44,226 bases of DNA from JANPPS01 sp031428635 (GCA_031428635.1 JANPPS010000061.1:1-44226); one strand, 5' to 3'. Counted from the first letter of the stretch, positions 15,629-24,653 are shown. The notes: generated by a model from the sequence alone, not told the origin. Numbers and translations are program-made.

Positions 15629-18237
15629 TGCCCTAGCCGCTCCAGCAGGGCAGGGATGTGCACCTGATCGCCTTTGTAGTTTCCGGTCAGTGCGTACATC
15701 ACCAGATTGATACCGAACCGGTACGCCAGCACGCGTTGGCGCGCCCCACCCGGCACGGTCGCGTAGGGATTGCGCCCGGCCGCGTCTGTGGCCCACGCCG
15801 CGGCCCAGTCATTGCCGCCGATCACGACGGGGCTCACGCTATCGTTGCTGCGGTCCTGGTCGCGGGCCACCCACACGGTACCGCCCGTATAGCGGCCGGG
15901 ATATTCGCTCAGCAGATAGAACGAGCGCGCCAGGACGTGTTCGGGACCAAGCGGCGCCAATGGCGGCACGTTCAACCCCTCGGCCGCCCGGCGCAGTGAG
16001 GCGTCAGCACCCGGGGCAAAGCCCTCGCCAGAACCAGCGCCGCGGGTGTCGATTAGGATAATGCCACCATGGGCGATGTAGTCGTTGAGGGCGGCCGTAT
16101 CGGCGGGAGGTGCCTGCGGCAGGATCGGCCAATATAGCAGCGGGTAAAACGACAGGTCCGACTGCCCGGGCGTCACGGGCGCCGGGTCGCCGAGGGTAGC
16201 GGCAGTACGGCGGTTGACCAGGGCGGACAGCCCGGCCAGGCCCGCGGCAGACACGGCGTCCACCGCCGCGTCACCTGTCTGGAAGTAGGCCAGCCGCGTC
16301 GTCAGTGCCGGGTCATCCGACGCGCGGCGTTGCGCCATGCCCGGCCCGGCCCACAACAACGCACAAGCCAACGCGGGACGCAGCAGCCCACGCAGCCCCA
16401 GTGACAGGATCAGGTCCAGCGCCAGCATTCCGACCGCCGCGGCCACCAGCATGGGCCCGACCGGCTGTTCCACCGCGACGCCAGATAGCGGGGCCGCCGT
16501 ACCCACCAGTGCGGCGGCGCCCAATGGCGGCAGCGCGGACCCGAGATTAAGGGCACGCTGTCCCGCCGTTGGCCCATAAAGCCCGGGCGGATGGCGGGGT
16601 GACGCGACGGTCGCATCCATGGCCGAGCCGGGTAGCGCCGTGGCTGTCGCGGGCGGCTGGCCCAGCGTGCCGTAGCCGTCCAGCGCTTCCGCCGGGTGCA
16701 GCGGCGTGTCGTCGGCGACCGTTGCGACACCGGCCGATAGTGCCACAACTCGGCGCAGCAAATCCACGAATAGGCCCGAGAGCGGCAGGTTGGACCAGTC
16801 GGCATTGGCCGTCACATGGAACAGCACAACGCGCCCCGCGCCCCGCGCCGCCCCGGTCACAAGGGGCGTCCCATCGGCTAATCCGGCCCAGATACGGTCC
16901 ACGAGCCCGGCTGACGGCTCGGCCAGGACCTGTCGGTTGATGCGGACATCGTCCGGTATCGTCAGGCCGGCGAAGGGCGATGCCGGGGGGAACGGCGCCA
17001 TGGCCGCCGGCTCGGTCCAGGACAGCGCGCCGCCTAGCTGCCGGTCGCCGGCCAGCAGGGTCACGGGCAGTAGTGAATCAGGTGCCTCGGCCAGGCGCGG
17101 GCCGGCAAAACGGATCAGGGTACCCCCGGCCTCGACCCAGCGGGTCACAGCGTTGAGGTCCGGGCCGGCCAACGGCGTATCGGCCAGCAGAAGAACGGAT
17201 ATTCCACCCTCGATCAGCGCCGGTACGGTGCCGTCCCGTAGCTCGGCGGTGGGGGACAGGGCGCGACGCACGTAAAACAGCGGGCCTGTCAGCGGAGCGT
17301 CGGCAGCCTCATCGGCCGTGACCAGGCCCACCGGACGCCGGCGCCAGCGTTCGTCCAGTAGCAGGACCGCCCCGGCGCTGGGCGGTCCCTCCAGCACTAG
17401 CCTGCCGAGTTGGTTACGCACGCCCGCAGGCAAGTCAAACGTGAACGCCGCACCATCGGCACCGGCCGGTATCGCCACGTCCGTCCGGGCCAGCGTCCGC
17501 CCGTCACCGGTTTGGGCCAAGATGGCAATCGTGGACGCCACCGAACGCGGTACGACCGACAGCCGCGCGCCGAACGCACCGGCCGGGTCCAGCCCGGGGC
17601 GTAGCAGCGCGGCCGTGGGCGGATCGGCGCGCAACTCCGTCACTGGCCCCGCGGCACGCAGGGCGGCGGCGAAGGCTTCGTCCCCGGGCTGTGCAACGCC
17701 GTCGGCCAGGTAGAACACTGCGCCGGATGGCAGGGTGGGGGGACGACGATCGGCGGGCCAGGGCATGGGCCGAAGCGCGCCCAGCTGCGTGCGGATCGTG
17801 CCGGCCGGCAGCGCGGGCCCGGCGACCGGGGATGCGTCGGGCGCCACAGATGCGGTTGCGAGCAGCAGGGCCGGCCGGCCCTCCCGCTCGGCACGGTCCA
17901 GCATGGCCGTGGCCGCCTGCATGCGCGCGGGCCAGTCAGCCGCTGCGGCCCAGCTATTATCGATCACCAACACGACCGGCCCGGTGCCGGGCAGGGGCGC
18001 GGCACCGTCACGGATGGGGCCGGCCAACCCGACAATCAGCAGCGCCGCCGCTAGCAAGCGCAGCGCCAGCAGCCACCACGGCGTCCGCGCGGCCGTGGGC
18101 TGTGCGGTCAGCCCCGTCAGCAGCCGAATGGCCGGAAACCGTACGGTCGCGGGGCTGGGCGGCGTTACGCGCAGCAGCCACCACAGCACCGGCAGCGCGG
18201 GCAACGCCAGCAGCAGCCAGGGAGTGGCGAATATCAC
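15625..18237 (-). CDS. BatA-like / DUF4159 membrane protein
   Basis: The 870-residue protein begins with a BatA-type membrane region (IFATPWLLLALPALPVLWWL, then LLALRLLAAALLIVGLAGP). A VWA-like domain follows whose metal-site motif is degenerate (VVLVIDNSW rather than DxSxS). After a GATase-like region and further membrane helices near residues 620-660, the C-terminal 200 residues form DUF4159 (FYPLLYWPILP, ILIDTRGAGSGEGF, RSFYLLSEYPGRYTGG, GINLVMYALTGNYKGDQVH). The start is GTG at 18237, overlapping the DUF58 stop as GTGA; ATGA joins it to the next gene. It is conserved between DUF58 and the VWA gene in alphaproteobacteria; the biochemical role is unknown. Confidence 0.85.
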   Translation of the reverse strand: MIFATPWLLLALPALPVLWWLLRVTPPSPATVRFPAIRLLTGLTAQPTAARTPWWLLALRLLAAALLIVGLAGPIRDGAAPLPGTGPVVLVIDNSWAAAADWPARMQAATAMLDRAEREGRPALLLATASVAPDASPVAGPALPAGTIRTQLGALRPMPWPADRRPPTLPSGAVFYLADGVAQPGDEAFAAALRAAGPVTELRADPPTAALLRPGLDPAGAFGARLSVVPRSVASTIAILAQTGDGRTLARTDVAIPAGADGAAFTFDLPAGVRNQLGRLVLEGPPSAGAVLLLDERWRRRPVGLVTADEAADAPLTGPLFYVRRALSPTAELRDGTVPALIEGGISVLLLADTPLAGPDLNAVTRWVEAGGTLIRFAGPRLAEAPDSLLPVTLLAGDRQLGGALSWTEPAAMAPFPPASPFAGLTIPDDVRINRQVLAEPSAGLVDRIWAGLADGTPLVTGAARGAGRVVLFHVTANADWSNLPLSGLFVDLLRRVVALSAGVATVADDTPLHPAEALDGYGTLGQPPATATALPGSAMDATVASPRHPPGLYGPTAGQRALNLGSALPPLGAAALVGTAAPLSGVAVEQPVGPMLVAAAVGMLALDLILSLGLRGLLRPALACALLWAGPGMAQRRASDDPALTTRLAYFQTGDAAVDAVSAAGLAGLSALVNRRTAATLGDPAPVTPGQSDLSFYPLLYWPILPQAPPADTAALNDYIAHGGIILIDTRGAGSGEGFAPGADASLRRAAEGLNVPPLAPLGPEHVLARSFYLLSEYPGRYTGGTVWVARDQDRSNDSVSPVVIGGNDWAAAWATDAAGRNPYATVPGGARQRVLAYRFGINLVMYALTGNYKGDQVHIPALLERLGQ

Positions 18238-19070
18238 GCGATGGCCTGGTACAGCTCGAGCAGCGCATCCTCGGCCCGCGTATCCGTCCGATGTAGCGTG
18301 CAGGTCCACCCCGCCCGGTCGCATGCCGCACGAAGGCCCGCCTGCTGCGTAGCGATCGCGTCGGCATAGGCGGCCCGAATACTCTCGACCTGCGGCACGA
18401 TCGTATCGGATTCTGCTTCCAGCCCCTGAAACCGGACGCGACCCGTGTAGGGCAACGCGAGTTCGGCTGGGTCTAAGACCTGCACAACATGGGCACGGAC
18501 GGGGCGGGTGGCGTACGGACGGAACGCCGCCTCGATCTCCGGAAGGGGGGCCAGGAAGTCCCCGGCCAGTAGCAGGCGGCTATTGGCGGGAATATTCATC
18601 ATGGCGGGTAGGCCGGTCGCCGGCTGGCGCGCCAGGGCCTCGGCCAGGCGATCGAGCGACGGCGACGGCGCACCGCCCAGAGGCCGCACCCGCTCCCCGC
18701 CGCGCAGCAGCAGCGCCGACACTGCGAGTACCAGCAGGGCGGCCCGCTCCGCCTTGGTCGGCAGGGCCGGGTCGCTGCGCCAGTCCATGCTGGCCGATCC
18801 GTCGCGCCAGACATGGACGGTTTGCGCAAGCTCCCATTCGGTTTGCCGTACGTACGACCGGTCGGACTTGGCGCTGGCGCGGCTGTCGATCTGGCCGGGC
18901 TGGTCGCCGTGGGCGTAGGGCCGGAACTGCCAAAAGCTTGAACCCGGGCCCACCCGGCGGCGCGCGTGGGCGCCGGCCATGACAGTGCTGGCGACCTGGG
19001 GTGAGCGGGCCAATAGGGGAGGTAGGCGCGACGCCAGGGCCTCCGCTCGCCGGGCCAGGGCGCCCGTCAC
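18234..19070 (-). CDS. DUF58 domain-containing protein
   Basis: The 278-residue protein has the DUF58 core RRVGPGSSFWQFRPYAHGD followed by DSRASAKSDRSYVRQTEWE. A VWA-like fold (VHVWRDGSASMDW, a DxSxS metal-site motif) completes the domain. Members are almost always encoded next to a MoxR ATPase and are thought to be substrates or partners of it. The start is GTG at 19070, overlapping the MoxR stop as GTGA, so the two should be made in fixed ratio. It has no signal peptide or membrane helix, so it is probably cytosolic. Confidence 0.9.
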   Translation of the reverse strand: MTGALARRAEALASRLPPLLARSPQVASTVMAGAHARRRVGPGSSFWQFRPYAHGDQPGQIDSRASAKSDRSYVRQTEWELAQTVHVWRDGSASMDWRSDPALPTKAERAALLVLAVSALLLRGGERVRPLGGAPSPSLDRLAEALARQPATGLPAMMNIPANSRLLLAGDFLAPLPEIEAAFRPYATRPVRAHVVQVLDPAELALPYTGRVRFQGLEAESDTIVPQVESIRAAYADAIATQQAGLRAACDRAGWTCTLHRTDTRAEDALLELYQAIA

Positions 19071-20074
19071 GCGCCGATGGCTAGGTGGACGAGTGCGTCG
19101 ATGACCGTGGGCAGCGTCACCCCGTCCGCCCGGGCGGCGAATGTCAGCGCCATCCGGTGCCGCAGCACGGGGCCGGCCAGCGCCGCGACGTCGTCCAGAC
19201 TAGGCGACAGCCGGCTATCTAGGACCGCGCGGGCGCGTACCCCCAGCATCAACGCCTGCGCCGCCCGTGGCCCGGGACCCCAGGCCACGCTGTCCCGCAC
19301 GATCGGCAGCGTGCTGCTCTCTGGCCGTCCGTTACGAACGAGGGTCATGATGGCGTCGATCACCGCCTCCCCGACCGGGACCTGGCGGATCAGCCGTTGG
19401 GCCGCGATGAGGGTGTCGGCCGTTAGTACCGGACGGGGAACAACGCGGTCGGCGCCGGTAGTCGCCAGCAGCATGGCGCGTTCGGCCGCGAGCGTCGGGT
19501 ACGTCACATCGACCTGCAACAGGAACCGGTCGAGCTGCGCCTCCGGCAGCGGGTACGTACCCTCCTGCTCGATCGGGTTTTGTGTGGCCAGTACATGGAA
19601 CGGGCGGGGCAGGGCGTGGTCTTCACCGGCGACGGCCACCCGACCCTCCTGCATTGCCTGCAGCAGCGCCGATTGGGTACGCGGACTGGCGCGATTGATT
19701 TCATCGGCCATCAGCAGCTGGCAAAACACGGGGCCGGGTATGAAACGGAACGCGCGGCGGCCGGCGGTGTCGTCCAGCACCTCACTACCGGTGATATCGG
19801 CGGGCATCAGGTCGGGTGTGAACTGCACCCGCTTCGGCGCCAGGCCCAATACGGTACCGAGCGTCTCAACGAGCAGCGTTTTTCCCAACCCGGGTACGCC
19901 GACAAGTAGCGCGTGGCCACCGGCCAGAAGGGCTACGAGCACCTGCTCTACCACCAAGCCCTGACCCAGGATCACCCGGCCGATTTCGCCGCGGGCGGCT
20001 GCGACCTGGGCACCCAGCACGTCTATTTGGGCAACCAAGCCATCTGTCGTGTCACTTTCCGGCAACGCCTGCAT
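19067..20074 (-). CDS. MoxR family AAA+ ATPase
   Basis: The 335-residue AAA+ chaperone has Walker A LLVGVPGLGKTLLVETL near residue 60 and Walker B LLMADEINRASPRTQSALLQ near 120, followed by EGRVAVAGEDHALPRPFHVLATQNPIEQEGTYPLPEAQ, all typical of MoxR. Such proteins remodel VWA-domain partners. A strong AAGGAGG lies 7 nt before the ATG at 20074; a GTG at 20077 is an alternative. It is the first gene of the seven-gene minus-strand cluster, with DUF58 immediately downstream and divergent from the DUF1285 gene. Confidence 0.93.
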   Translation of the reverse strand: MQALPESDTTDGLVAQIDVLGAQVAAARGEIGRVILGQGLVVEQVLVALLAGGHALLVGVPGLGKTLLVETLGTVLGLAPKRVQFTPDLMPADITGSEVLDDTAGRRAFRFIPGPVFCQLLMADEINRASPRTQSALLQAMQEGRVAVAGEDHALPRPFHVLATQNPIEQEGTYPLPEAQLDRFLLQVDVTYPTLAAERAMLLATTGADRVVPRPVLTADTLIAAQRLIRQVPVGEAVIDAIMTLVRNGRPESSTLPIVRDSVAWGPGPRAAQALMLGVRARAVLDSRLSPSLDDVAALAGPVLRHRMALTFAARADGVTLPTVIDALVHLAIGA

Positions 20075-20184
20075 CACTCGCCCTCCTTGTCTCGCATCTG
20101 CACCGCCGCGGCCCTTTCATCAACCAGGGGCGGCTCCCTATATCTGTAATTACGGAGCACGGCTCTGTCCCGGAGTGATTGAAC

Positions 20185-20841
20185 GTGAACGATGCCTCAA
20201 ACTTGGGCGGTGCCCAACCAGTTTCTTCTCGACCGAACGCTGGCGTGATTTCCCGCAACTCGAATACGTCCTCGTCTGCCGAAACCCATGGTGCTGAAAA
20301 CAACGCCTCTGGCGCGCGGCGCGCACGGGTTGAGTGCGGGGATCTGCCGTTTGTGATTAAACGGGACGGCACCTGGCTATACCGTGGCAGCCCGATCGGG
20401 CGGAAAGAGTTGGTCTGCCTATTCAGCAGCGTCCTGAAGCGCGACGAATTCGGTGCTTACTGGCTGGAAACTCCCGCTGAGCGCGGCCGGATCGAGGTCG
20501 AGGATACGCCGTGGATCGCGGTCGAGTTGGACTGGGCCGGGTGCGACCGGGCCCAGACACTGTCATTCCGCACTAACGTAGACCAGGTCGTGACAGCCGG
20601 TCCGAACCATCCGATCCGTGTCAGGCATGATCTGCTGACGTGCGAGCCGACACCGTACATCTCGATCCGATCCACCCCGGGTACTCCGCCGCTGGAGGCC
20701 CGGATCAGCCGCGCGGTTTACTACGAACTTGTGGCATTGGCCGTACCCGGCATGGTCGGCTGCGACCGGGCGCTGGGCGTGTGGAGCCAGAACCAGTTCT
20801 ACTCCCTTGGTGACCTGCCGGCGGGCATCACGGACGAATAG
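20185..20841 (+). CDS. DUF1285 domain-containing protein
   Basis: The 218-residue product matches DUF1285: a poorly conserved, Ser/Asn-rich first 50 residues, then GDLPFVIKRDGTWLYRGSPIGRKELVCLFSSVLKRDEFG and later the VEDTPWIAVELDW core. Homologues sit next to MoxR and the CoA pyrophosphatase gene in many alphaproteobacteria, but no function is established. The start GTG at 20185 is preferred over TTG 20179 because GGAG (20172-20175) is then 9 nt upstream rather than 3. The following NUDIX gene starts 3 nt after its stop. Confidence 0.88.
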   Translation: MNDASNLGGAQPVSSRPNAGVISRNSNTSSSAETHGAENNASGARRARVECGDLPFVIKRDGTWLYRGSPIGRKELVCLFSSVLKRDEFGAYWLETPAERGRIEVEDTPWIAVELDWAGCDRAQTLSFRTNVDQVVTAGPNHPIRVRHDLLTCEPTPYISIRSTPGTPPLEARISRAVYYELVALAVPGMVGCDRALGVWSQNQFYSLGDLPAGITDE

Positions 20842-20843
20842 CG

Positions 20844-21458
20844 ATGGACCTGATTGCGTTGCGCTGCCGGCTGGGTGTGACGGCGGCGGAGGCCATGGGC
20901 GTCGCGAGTACGTCCGATGACGCGCTGGACCTGGTGTCCGGCCCGTTAATCGATGCGGCCGTGTTGGTCGGCATCGTCCATGGAACCGCACCCGGCGTAC
21001 TGCTGACCCGGCGCGCCAGCCACCTGAACCGGCACCCCGGCCAGGTCGCGTTCCCCGGCGGCCGTATGGAGCCAGATGACGCCAGCGCGGAGGCAGCGGC
21101 ATTGCGTGAGGCACACGAAGAAGTAGGGCTCGATCCAGCCGTTGTCGAGTTGGTCGGGCGGTTGCCGGAACACGTGACCGGCACCGGCTTTCGCATCACT
21201 CCCGTGCTGGCGTTGCTTCCAGGCGGGCTGACGCTTGTACCTTGCGCCGATGAGGTTGCCAGCATTTTCACCCTGCCGTTGAGCGTTTTGCTAGATCCCG
21301 ATGCGCCGCAGCGGCAACGGGCCGAGTTCCGTGGCCGCCAGCGCGAGTTTTGGGTCTGGCCGCATCCGGACCACTATATCTGGGGTGCAACCGCCGCCAT
21401 CCTGGTGGGGCTAGCGGCCCGTCTGCGCCGCGATGAAGCGCGGGTCGAGGCAGCCTGA
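20844..21458 (+). CDS. CoA pyrophosphatase (NUDIX, NudL-like)
   Basis: The 204-residue NUDIX hydrolase has the box FPGGRMEPDDASAEAAALREAHEEVGLD around residues 70-97. In the CoA-diphosphatase branch the first acidic position of the generic box is replaced, as seen here; REAHEEVGL is intact. The upstream NRHPGQVAFPGG segment and downstream VTGTGFRITPVLALLP fit the CoA/acyl-CoA pyrophosphatase (UPF0035) group, which hydrolyses CoA to phosphopantetheine and 3',5'-ADP. It ends in a TGATG overlap with the DUF6111 gene. Confidence 0.9.
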   Translation: MDLIALRCRLGVTAAEAMGVASTSDDALDLVSGPLIDAAVLVGIVHGTAPGVLLTRRASHLNRHPGQVAFPGGRMEPDDASAEAAALREAHEEVGLDPAVVELVGRLPEHVTGTGFRITPVLALLPGGLTLVPCADEVASIFTLPLSVLLDPDAPQRQRAEFRGRQREFWVWPHPDHYIWGATAAILVGLAARLRRDEARVEAA

Positions 21459-21700
21459 TGCGCTTTGCCGAGGTCGGGCTGCTGCTGATCCCCGTGTTCC
21501 TTTACGTCATGTGGCACCGCGCAATCCGCCGGGGTGAGCGGGGGCCGTCACGCCCGTTGCTGGCCAGTACGCTATTTGTGTTGCTGGCGGCCGCCACCGG
21601 GCTCGGTTGGTTCGCATCGCATGATGGGCAGCCGGCGGGCGCCACGTACGTGCCGGCGCAGACCAGGGATGGCGTGATCATCCCGGCCCATACCCAATAA
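21458..21700 (+). CDS. DUF6111 small membrane protein
   Basis: The 80-residue protein has two predicted membrane segments (AEVGLLLIPVFLYVMW and LLASTLFVLLAAATGLGWF) and a short tail ending DGVIIPAHTQ. It matches the DUF6111 family found between the CoA pyrophosphatase and CCA transferase genes in alphaproteobacteria. The ATG overlaps the NUDIX stop (TGATG). Its stop codon TAA lies in the first copy of a 13-bp tandem repeat that runs into the start of the next gene. Function is unknown. Confidence 0.8.
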   Translation: MRFAEVGLLLIPVFLYVMWHRAIRRGERGPSRPLLASTLFVLLAAATGLGWFASHDGQPAGATYVPAQTRDGVIIPAHTQ

Positions 21701-21743
21701 TCATACCCAATAATCATATCCGATAGTCATGTCCGATAATCCG
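21692..21743 (+). repeat. 13-bp tandem repeat across the DUF6111-cca junction
   Basis: Two identical units ACCCAATAATCAT (21692-21704 and 21705-21717) are followed by two diverged ones, ATCCGATAGTCAT (21718-21730) and GTCCGATAATCCG (21731-21743). Unit 1 carries the TAA stop of DUF6111 (21698-21700); the ATG of cca starts at the end of unit 3 (21729). The array thus fills the 28-nt gap and reaches a few codons into cca. The decay of units away from the identical pair suggests slipped-strand duplication. Confidence 0.85.
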
Positions 21744-22889
21744 GCCGGACGGATCGCGCCGCCCGCCTTCGTACACGATCCGGCGCTGCAGGCCGTAATA
21801 CTGGCGCTACCGGGCGTGCGGATCGTGGGCGGCGCGGTACGGGATACGCTGGCGGGCCGGCCAGTGAGCGACGTGGACCTGGCGACCCCGCTCGATCCCG
21901 GCGCGGTCACCGCCGCACTGACGGCCGCGGGCCTACGCGCTCTGCCGACCGGTATCGCCCACGGCACGATCACGGCGCTCAGTAGCGGCGTCCCGTTCGA
22001 GGTCACGACGTTGCGCCGCGATCACGACACCGACGGTCGCCACGCGCGCGTGGAATGGACGAACGACTGGCGGGAGGATGCGGCGCGGCGGGATTTCACC
22101 TTCAATGCGCTATCGATGACGCCGGACGGATCGGTGTGGGATTATTTTGACGGCCGCGCGGATCTGGCCGCGGGCACGGTCCGCTTTGTCGGCGACCCGG
22201 CGCTACGCATTGCCGAGGACTACCTTCGCATCCCGCGCTTCTTCCGGTTTCACGCCCGCTATGGCCACGGCGTGCCAGATCCGCGGGCGTTGGCGGCGAT
22301 CCGGGCGGGGCTGCCGGGTCTGGCGCGCCTTTCGCCCGAACGGGTGTGGAGCGAGCTGAAACGCATCCTGTCCACGCCCGACCCGCGCGCTGCCGTGGCG
22401 CTGATGGCGGAGCTGGGCGTGCTAGGCGCGCTGGTTCCGGGCGCCGATCCAGGCGGCCTGGCGCGTCTGCCATCCGAAGCGCCGGCCGATCCACTGCTAC
22501 GGTTGGAGGCGTTGCGTCCGGGTGCGGCGGCGCTGGCGGGACCACTGCGAATGTCGCTGCACGAACGTGACGCGCTGCTGGCGCTGAGCGGCCCGCGACC
22601 CACGGCCGCCATGGACGATGCCGCGCTGCGCCGCATGCTGGCCGACGCTCCGGCAGGCGCCATGATTGGCCGCGCCTGGCTCACGGGTGGCGCCGTGATC
22701 GATCGACTGCGCGCGCTGGACCGCCCGGTCTTTCCGCTGGAGGGAAGGGACGTCGTAGCACGTGGCGTCCCACCCGGCCCGGCCGTGGGCGAGCATCTGC
22801 GCGCCGTCCGCCGCTGGTGGATGGATGGCGGGTGCGTCGCCGGACGCGACACGTGCCTGGCGCACCTTGCCGCACGCCTAGCTGACTGA
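21729..22889 (+). CDS. cca: CCA tRNA nucleotidyltransferase
   Basis: The 386-residue enzyme adds or repairs the 3' CCA of tRNAs. The class II poly(A) polymerase/CCA signature is present: VRIVGGAVRDTLAG near residue 33 and SDVDLATPL carrying the metal-binding aspartates. FEVTTLRRDHDTDGRHA and RRDFTFNALSM follow, and RIAEDYLRIPRFFRFHARYG leads into the RNA-binding domain. There is no HD domain, as expected for the alphaproteobacterial form. The start ATG lies within a 13-bp tandem repeat. The next gene starts 13 nt after its stop. Confidence 0.95.
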   Translation: MSDNPAGRIAPPAFVHDPALQAVILALPGVRIVGGAVRDTLAGRPVSDVDLATPLDPGAVTAALTAAGLRALPTGIAHGTITALSSGVPFEVTTLRRDHDTDGRHARVEWTNDWREDAARRDFTFNALSMTPDGSVWDYFDGRADLAAGTVRFVGDPALRIAEDYLRIPRFFRFHARYGHGVPDPRALAAIRAGLPGLARLSPERVWSELKRILSTPDPRAAVALMAELGVLGALVPGADPGGLARLPSEAPADPLLRLEALRPGAAALAGPLRMSLHERDALLALSGPRPTAAMDDAALRRMLADAPAGAMIGRAWLTGGAVIDRLRALDRPVFPLEGRDVVARGVPPGPAVGEHLRAVRRWWMDGGCVAGRDTCLAHLAARLAD

Positions 22890-22902
22890 TACGGCGACCC
22901 CC

Positions 22903-24645
22903 ATGACATCCCGGCACCAGGCGTCCAACGCGCTGCTATGGCGGCTGTGGCGGGAGCACGTGCGCCAGCATCGGGCGCAGCTGGCGATTATCCTGGTGCT
23001 GACCGCGCTCATGGCGGGTCTGACGGCGCTGTACCCGGTCGTGATCCAGCGCGCGTTCTCGCTGTTCACGGCCAAGGATCAGCGTATCCTCTATCAAATC
23101 CCGGCCATCGTCGTCGCGGTCACCGCAGCGAAGGCCGCCGCCCAATATGGCCAGACGGTTTTGGTGCAAAGCCTCGTGCTGCGTGTCATCCGCGCCCTGC
23201 AGGGCCGTATGTTCGCCCACCTGACCCACGCCGATCTGGCGCAGGTCGAGCGGGAGGCGCCGGCACAGCTCGCTGCCCGGTTCACGACCGACGCCGCGGT
23301 GATCCGGGAGGCGCTGACCCGGGCTGTAAACGGCCTGAAGGATGGCGTCACGATCGTGGGCCTGGTGCTGTCGATGCTGTACCTCGACTGGGTGCTGAGT
23401 GCGATCGCCGCTGCGCTTTACCCGCTGGCGGCGGTGCCGATCCAGCGCCTGGGCAAACGCATCCGCCGCGCGTCGGGCGGTATGCAGGAGCGCGTGGGGG
23501 AGACGGCGGCGCTGCTGCATGAGAGCTTTGCCCAGGCCCGGACGGTTCGCGCGTATGCCTTGGAAGAAACCGAGCAGCGCCGTGCCGAGGGCGCGTTCAT
23601 GGATCTGTACCGGGCGCTGTTGCGTATGAGCCGCAGCCGCGCCCGGGTCGATCCGTTGCTGGAGGTTCTGGGCGGCACCGCGGTTGCGGCCGTAATCGGC
23701 TTTGCCGGCTGGCGCGCGTCGCAAGGTAACGGCTCGGTCGGCGAGTTTACCGGGTTCGTCGCCGCGCTGTTGATGGCGGCCCAACCCTTGCGGGCGCTGG
23801 GGTCGATGAATGCCGCATTGCAGGAGGGTCTGGCCGGGCTAGAGCGTGTGTTCGGCATAATCGACGAGCCGCCCGGCATCGTGGACCGGCCGGGTGCGCC
23901 GCCGCTGCCGCCGGGCCGGGGCCGGCTGGTGTTCGACCAGGTGGGTTTCACCTATCCGGATGGCCGTATCGGGCTGCATAATTTAAGTTTCGTGGCCGAG
24001 CCAGGCGCCACCGTGGCGTTGGTGGGGCCGTCGGGGTCGGGTAAAAGTACAGCGCTGGCGCTTATCCCCCGCCTGCAGGACGTGGGCGCCGGTCGAGTTA
24101 CGATCGATGGCACCGACATCCGCGGTGTGGCGTTGGCCAGCCTGCGCGATGGAATCGCCTATGTCGGGCAGGACGCGCTGCTGTTTGACGATACGGTTGC
24201 AGCCAATATTCGCATGGGCCGGCCCGATGCGACCGATGCAGCGGTGGCCGCGGCGGCGGAGGCTGCGGCGGCCGGGTTCGTGCGGGACCTGCCGGAAGGA
24301 TTTCACACCCGCGTCGGGCCCGGGGGGCAGCGCCTGTCGGGTGGGCAGCGGCAGCGCATCGCCCTGGCCCGAGCGTTACTGCGTGATCCGCGCATCCTTC
24401 TGTTGGATGAGGCGACGAGCGCGTTAGATGCCGAGAGTGAGGCCGCGGTGCAACGGGCACTGGCGACGTTGCGGGCGGGGCGCACGACCATCATTGTCGC
24501 CCACCGACTATCGACCGTGCGTGACGCTGACTTGGTCGTGGTCGTGGCCGCCGGCGCGGTGGTGGAGCAGGGTACGCACGCGGAACTGCTGCGTCACGAC
24601 GGGCACTACGCCCGGTTAGTCCGGACGCAGGCCCTCGCGGCATAG
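22903..24645 (+). CDS. MsbA-like ABC exporter, fused permease and ATPase
   Basis: The 580-residue half-transporter has a six-helix exporter domain (helices at LAIILVLTALMAGLTALYPV, VGLVLSMLYLDWVLSAIAAA and others) and a C-terminal ATPase. Walker A is VALVGPSGSGKSTAL near residue 378, signature LSGGQRQRIALARALL near 479, and Walker B ILLLDEATSALD. The Q-loop YVGQDALLF is present. Domain order and length fit lipid A, lipid or drug exporters (MsbA/LmrA type). It ends 8 nt from the convergent HhH gene, too little for a normal terminator. The substrate is not deducible. Confidence 0.9.
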   Translation: MTSRHQASNALLWRLWREHVRQHRAQLAIILVLTALMAGLTALYPVVIQRAFSLFTAKDQRILYQIPAIVVAVTAAKAAAQYGQTVLVQSLVLRVIRALQGRMFAHLTHADLAQVEREAPAQLAARFTTDAAVIREALTRAVNGLKDGVTIVGLVLSMLYLDWVLSAIAAALYPLAAVPIQRLGKRIRRASGGMQERVGETAALLHESFAQARTVRAYALEETEQRRAEGAFMDLYRALLRMSRSRARVDPLLEVLGGTAVAAVIGFAGWRASQGNGSVGEFTGFVAALLMAAQPLRALGSMNAALQEGLAGLERVFGIIDEPPGIVDRPGAPPLPPGRGRLVFDQVGFTYPDGRIGLHNLSFVAEPGATVALVGPSGSGKSTALALIPRLQDVGAGRVTIDGTDIRGVALASLRDGIAYVGQDALLFDDTVAANIRMGRPDATDAAVAAAAEAAAAGFVRDLPEGFHTRVGPGGQRLSGGQRQRIALARALLRDPRILLLDEATSALDAESEAAVQRALATLRAGRTTIIVAHRLSTVRDADLVVVVAAGAVVEQGTHAELLRHDGHYARLVRTQALAA

Positions 24646-24653
24646 GGTTGTGA

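Noticed and set aside
20844..21458. Imperfect generic NUDIX box (missing first Glu) as a sign of inactivity
   Set aside because: The CoA pyrophosphatase branch normally has this variation; REAHEEVGL is intact.
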